A stretch of DNA of 64,000 bases from Pseudovibrio axinellae (lineage in GTDB: Bacteria; Pseudomonadota; Alphaproteobacteria; Rhizobiales; Stappiaceae). The notes under the pieces are model-generated. The model searched no databases and had not been told where the DNA came from. It was given only the letters and a program-made list of their open reading frames with translations. The stretch spans positions 992,001 through 1,056,000 of the forward strand of contig NZ_FOFM01000001.1 of NCBI RefSeq assembly GCF_900110875.1, given 5' to 3'. Below are positions 61,311-64,000 of the stretch, in pieces. The first letter of the stretch is position 1. Each line of letters begins with the position of its first letter. The position numbers and the translations under genes were made by a program.

Positions 61311-61961
61311 TCAGGTTAGGATACAAGCCTCTGTCATGGCCTGAACCTCTTCGAGGCTACAGCCATCGGTCAGCTCGACAAGCCGAAATCCCTCGGGCGT
61401 TACATCAAGAACCGCGAGATCGGTGTAGACGCGGCTGACCACACCCAGTCCGGTCAATGGAAAGCTACACGACTTCAATAGTTTCGGGCTACCATCACGG
61501 TTAACATGGCGCATCATCACAAAGATCGTTGGAACGCCCACCACCAGATCCATTGCACCACCCACTGCCGGTGGGTATGTTTCATCCAGTGTCGCCCAGT
61601 TAGCTAAGTCACCGTTTTCAGCCACTTGGTAGGCCCCGAGAACGGCGATGTCGATATGGCCGCCGCGCATCATTGCAAAGCTGTCGGAATGTTCGAAGAA
61701 TGCGGCGCCTGGTGCTGCGGTCACATACCGCTTGCTAGCATCGATCAGCTCCAGATCTTCGGTGCCCGGCTCCGGCGTCGGGCCCACACCAAGCATACCG
61801 TTCTCGGAATGAAAAATCACCTCGCGCCCTTTGGGTACATGGGCCGAGACATATGTTGGTTTGCCAATACCGAGATTCACATAGGATCCATCGGGGATGT
61901 CTTGTGCTACACGCGCGGCTAGTTGTGCATCATCGAGCGCATTCATGGTCATAACACTCAT
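61311..61961 (-). CDS. 3-oxoacid CoA-transferase, subunit B
   Basis: 216-residue beta subunit of a class I CoA-transferase. Catalytic Glu is in FHSENGMLGVGP; GIGKPTYV and GGHIDIAVLGAYQVAENGDL are family motifs. The start overlaps subunit A by ATGA. The pair transfers CoA from succinyl-CoA or acetyl-CoA to an imported acid; the acid cannot be named from sequence. Relatives include PcaJ, ScoB and AtoA. Confidence 0.9.
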   Translation of the reverse strand: MSVMTMNALDDAQLAARVAQDIPDGSYVNLGIGKPTYVSAHVPKGREVIFHSENGMLGVGPTPEPGTEDLELIDASKRYVTAAPGAAFFEHSDSFAMMRGGHIDIAVLGAYQVAENGDLANWATLDETYPPAVGGAMDLVVGVPTIFVMMRHVNRDGSPKLLKSCSFPLTGLGVVSRVYTDLAVLDVTPEGFRLVELTDGCSLEEVQAMTEACILT

Positions 61962-62623
61962 AGTCTAACCTCGAACTCCGTAACGCTCTTCACAAAGATT
62001 CCAGGGGTTACGACACTCTCGGGATCAAGGGGATCGTTAGACAATTCCCTAACCTCGGCGATCGTATGTTTCGCGGCCATAGCCATCACCGGATTGAAGT
62101 TGCGAGCCGTGGCGTGAAAGCTGAGGTTACCCCAATTGTCTCCACGCTCGGCCCGGATCAGCGCGAAATCTGCCGGCAGCGGCTGTTCGAAGACATAGCC
62201 GCGCCCGTCAATTACGCGAGTCTCCTTACCCTCAGCCAGTTGCGTGCCATAGGCGGTGGGCGTCAAGAATCCACCTAGCCCCGCACCGGCGCAACGGATA
62301 CGTTCTGCCAACGTACCCTGCGGCACCACTTCAAGGTTTACCTCCCCCGCCTCAAAGCGTTTCTCGAACCAGATAGATCCGGGTGTACGCGGATAGGAAC
62401 AGATAACCTTTGCCACCCGTCCCGCCTTGAGTAGCTTGGCTATACCGGTCTCACCTGCTCCGGCGTTGTTGGAGATCACCGTCAGGCCGCTGGCCCCTTG
62501 CTCAAGAAGGGCATCGATCAGGCCAAATGGGATGCCAGAGGAGCCGAAGCCTCCGATCATCAATGATGCTCCATCAATTACCGGCGCGACCGCACGCTCC
62601 AGATCTTTGACACGCTTGTCCAT
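61958..62623 (-). CDS. 3-oxoacid CoA-transferase, subunit A
   Basis: 221-residue alpha subunit. ATG 62623 follows AGGAAG and begins 11 bases after the TRAP permease stop; a longer frame would overlap that gene. Conserved ASLMIGGFGSSGIPFGLIDAL at the N-terminus (CoA-binding), ISNNAGAGETGIAKLL, and FIRA-like DFALIRAERGDNWGNLSFH. Relatives include PcaI, ScoA and AtoD. Coupled to subunit B. Confidence 0.9.
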   Translation of the reverse strand: MDKRVKDLERAVAPVIDGASLMIGGFGSSGIPFGLIDALLEQGASGLTVISNNAGAGETGIAKLLKAGRVAKVICSYPRTPGSIWFEKRFEAGEVNLEVVPQGTLAERIRCAGAGLGGFLTPTAYGTQLAEGKETRVIDGRGYVFEQPLPADFALIRAERGDNWGNLSFHATARNFNPVMAMAAKHTIAEVRELSNDPLDPESVVTPGIFVKSVTEFEVRL

Positions 62624-62633
62624 ATATTCTTCC

Positions 62634-64000
62634 TCAGACCTTAACTGCATCACGACGCCGTAAAAGGCCAAGATTCACCACAATCACAGTCACCAGGATG
62701 CCACCTCCGATTAGGCTTGTGGCCATTTCTGGAAAGAGCACCATGACGCCCCCTGCGCCGAATGCTATCTGGCTGATGTGGCCAATCTGCCCGACCTTGT
62801 AGATCCAGCGTTCAAAGGCTGAGGTAATTGCCCAAATCGCTATAAGCGTCAGTGCCACCCGTTCGATTATCTCAATCACGGTGCCATCCATAATCAGTGC
62901 CGGATCATAAACAAAAATGAAGGGCAACACAAAGAGCGGCATCCCAAGGCGCATCGCATGGAAGCCCGTTCTCATAGGCTTGGAGCCGGCAACATTGGCC
63001 GCAGTAATCGCTGCCAGCGCCACCGGGGGCGTGATGTAAGACAGCATACCCCAGTATAAAATGAATAGATGGCTCGCAATCGGGTTAAGCCCAGCTTGCA
63101 TCAGAGCTGGTGCCAACAGGATCGACAGGAAAATATAACAGGCAGTAACCGTCATCCCCATCCCAAGCACGAAGCTTGTCACAGCACCAGCGAGCAGCAT
63201 TAGCGCTGTATTGCCACCAGCATAAAGCAGCAACTCCCTCGAGAAAGCCCCGGCGACGCCGGTATACGAAAGCCCTCCCACCACGAGGCCAATACCAGCT
63301 AATACAGCAACAAGGCGCGCGACGCTTTGCGAAATGTCGAGCAGCAGTCTCTTAGCCCCACTCAATGTCAGGCGCCTTTGCTTACTGAAGGCAGTTGCTA
63401 CCAGCATCACAACTGAAGCGTAGTAAGGCGCCCGTGCCTCCATTCGCAGGCCCATTAGCACAAAGATCAAGACCGCAAGACTCAACAGGTAAGGCCAGCC
63501 ACTTTTCAGAACCGGCCAAACGGGTGGAGTTTCGTTGCGGGGCAGGCCCTTCAGGCCGCGACGTGCGGCGTACATATCGACCTGGAACAGCAGCGCAACA
63601 TAGAACAGGATCGCCGGGATAACAGCCGCGATCACAATGCTGGAGTATTGCACGCCCAGAAATGAGGCCATTACAAATGCTACAGTGCCCATCACCGGGG
63701 GCATTAGTGTTGCTCCGGTCGAGGCGCAAGCTTCAACGGCAGCGGCATAATGCGCGGGATAGCCGACCCGACGCATAGTCGGGATCGAAAACGGCCCAGA
63801 GGTCAAGATATTTGAGATTACGCTGCCTGAGAGCGAGCCTAAGATGCCCGAGCCCATGACCGCGACTTTAGCCGGACCTCCCCGGCTGTGACCGAGCAAT
63901 GCGGAGGCCAGTTCCATGAAGAAATCGCTGCCCTTAGTCGCAACTAGTACAGAGCCAAAAATCACAAACCCGATGACCAGATCAGCTACCACTTGCATTG
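62634..64000 (-). CDS. TRAP transporter fused permease, 4TM/12TM type (partial)
   Basis: At least 455 residues of a DctM-like large permease of the TAXI type, running off the right edge; the missing N-terminus should hold the DctQ-like part. Seen: GSGILGSLSGSVISNILTSG, TMRRVGYPAHYAAAVEACAS, TGATLMPPVMGTVAFVMASF, and a long C-terminal helical region. Family members import sulfonates, dicarboxylates or amino acids with a TAXI binding protein, which must lie outside the window. First visible gene of the CoA-transferase operon, so it probably imports the acid to be activated. Confidence 0.88.
   Translation of the reverse strand, partial: MQVVADLVIGFVIFGSVLVATKGSDFFMELASALLGHSRGGPAKVAVMGSGILGSLSGSVISNILTSGPFSIPTMRRVGYPAHYAAAVEACASTGATLMPPVMGTVAFVMASFLGVQYSSIVIAAVIPAILFYVALLFQVDMYAARRGLKGLPRNETPPVWPVLKSGWPYLLSLAVLIFVLMGLRMEARAPYYASVVMLVATAFSKQRRLTLSGAKRLLLDISQSVARLVAVLAGIGLVVGGLSYTGVAGAFSRELLLYAGGNTALMLLAGAVTSFVLGMGMTVTACYIFLSILLAPALMQAGLNPIASHLFILYWGMLSYITPPVALAAITAANVAGSKPMRTGFHAMRLGMPLFVLPFIFVYDPALIMDGTVIEIIERVALTLIAIWAITSAFERWIYKVGQIGHISQIAFGAGGVMVLFPEMATSLIGGGILVTVIVVNLGLLRRRDAVKV

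Overview
The window looks like part of a chromosome of a marine, heterotrophic alphaproteobacterium. The codon use, a GC content near 50% by eye, the gene families and the mix of ABC, TRAP and PTS sugar uptake would fit the Stappiaceae/Pseudovibrio neighbourhood. That placement is inference from gene content, not a database match. No rRNA, tRNA, CRISPR array, intact insertion sequence or phage region was found.

Layout. 0-6.2 kb: an amino-sugar locus with two sugar ABC permeases (minus strand, the first cut by the window edge), a divergent GntR/UTRA repressor, and a GH20 beta-N-acetylhexosaminidase. A small monooxygenase and an AraC regulator sit inside it, in a segment flanked by a direct duplication of the hexosaminidase 3' end. 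6.7-12.8 kb: mixed single genes (alpha/beta hydrolase, LysE exporter, FMN reductase, XapX protein, secreted NTF2-like protein, double cupin, malonyl-CoA decarboxylase). 12.8-17.7 kb: a three-gene FGGY kinase / GlpD-like / alkyl-DHAP-synthase-like operon. 17.8-19.7 kb: pncA-pncB NAD salvage. 20-21.9 kb: a chemoreceptor with a polytopic membrane sensor and a small membrane partner. 22.5-23.0 kb: a secreted beta-trefoil (ricin-B-like) protein.

23.3-33.0 kb is the most striking block: a form I carbon monoxide dehydrogenase cluster in the order coxM-S-L-D-E-F-mocA-like-coxG-small gene-MHYT/LytTR sensor. The large subunit has the form I active-site loop SYRCSFR (Cys391) and Glu766. A strong intrinsic terminator lies between coxL and coxD, so structural subunits and maturation factors are probably made in different amounts. 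The cluster suggests aerobic CO oxidation as an energy supplement.

33.2-42.1 kb: a peptide ABC transporter (two ATPases, binding protein, two permeases) followed by gamma-glutamyltransferase, a TauE/SafE exporter and a FadR-type regulator; this is probably a gamma-glutamyl peptide or glutathione catabolic operon. 42.6-49.2 kb: a GtsABCD-like glucose/mannose ABC transporter, divergent from an OmpR-type response regulator and its histidine kinase. 49.4-51.4 kb: a PfkB kinase and a Gfo/Idh/MocA oxidoreductase. 51.9-56.3 kb: a GlcNAc/glucose-type PTS made of an EIIA-HPr-EI fusion and an EIICBB permease whose second EIIB domain lacks the phosphorylated cysteine. 56.4-58.9 kb: a CYTH protein, then an EamA exporter and an NAD(P)-binding protein behind two tandem MarR-type palindromes. 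58.9-64 kb: a seemingly more GC-rich catabolic operon (TRAP fused permease, CoA-transferase A/B, nitronate-monooxygenase-like enzyme, MmgE/PrpD protein) of unknown substrate, running off the window end.
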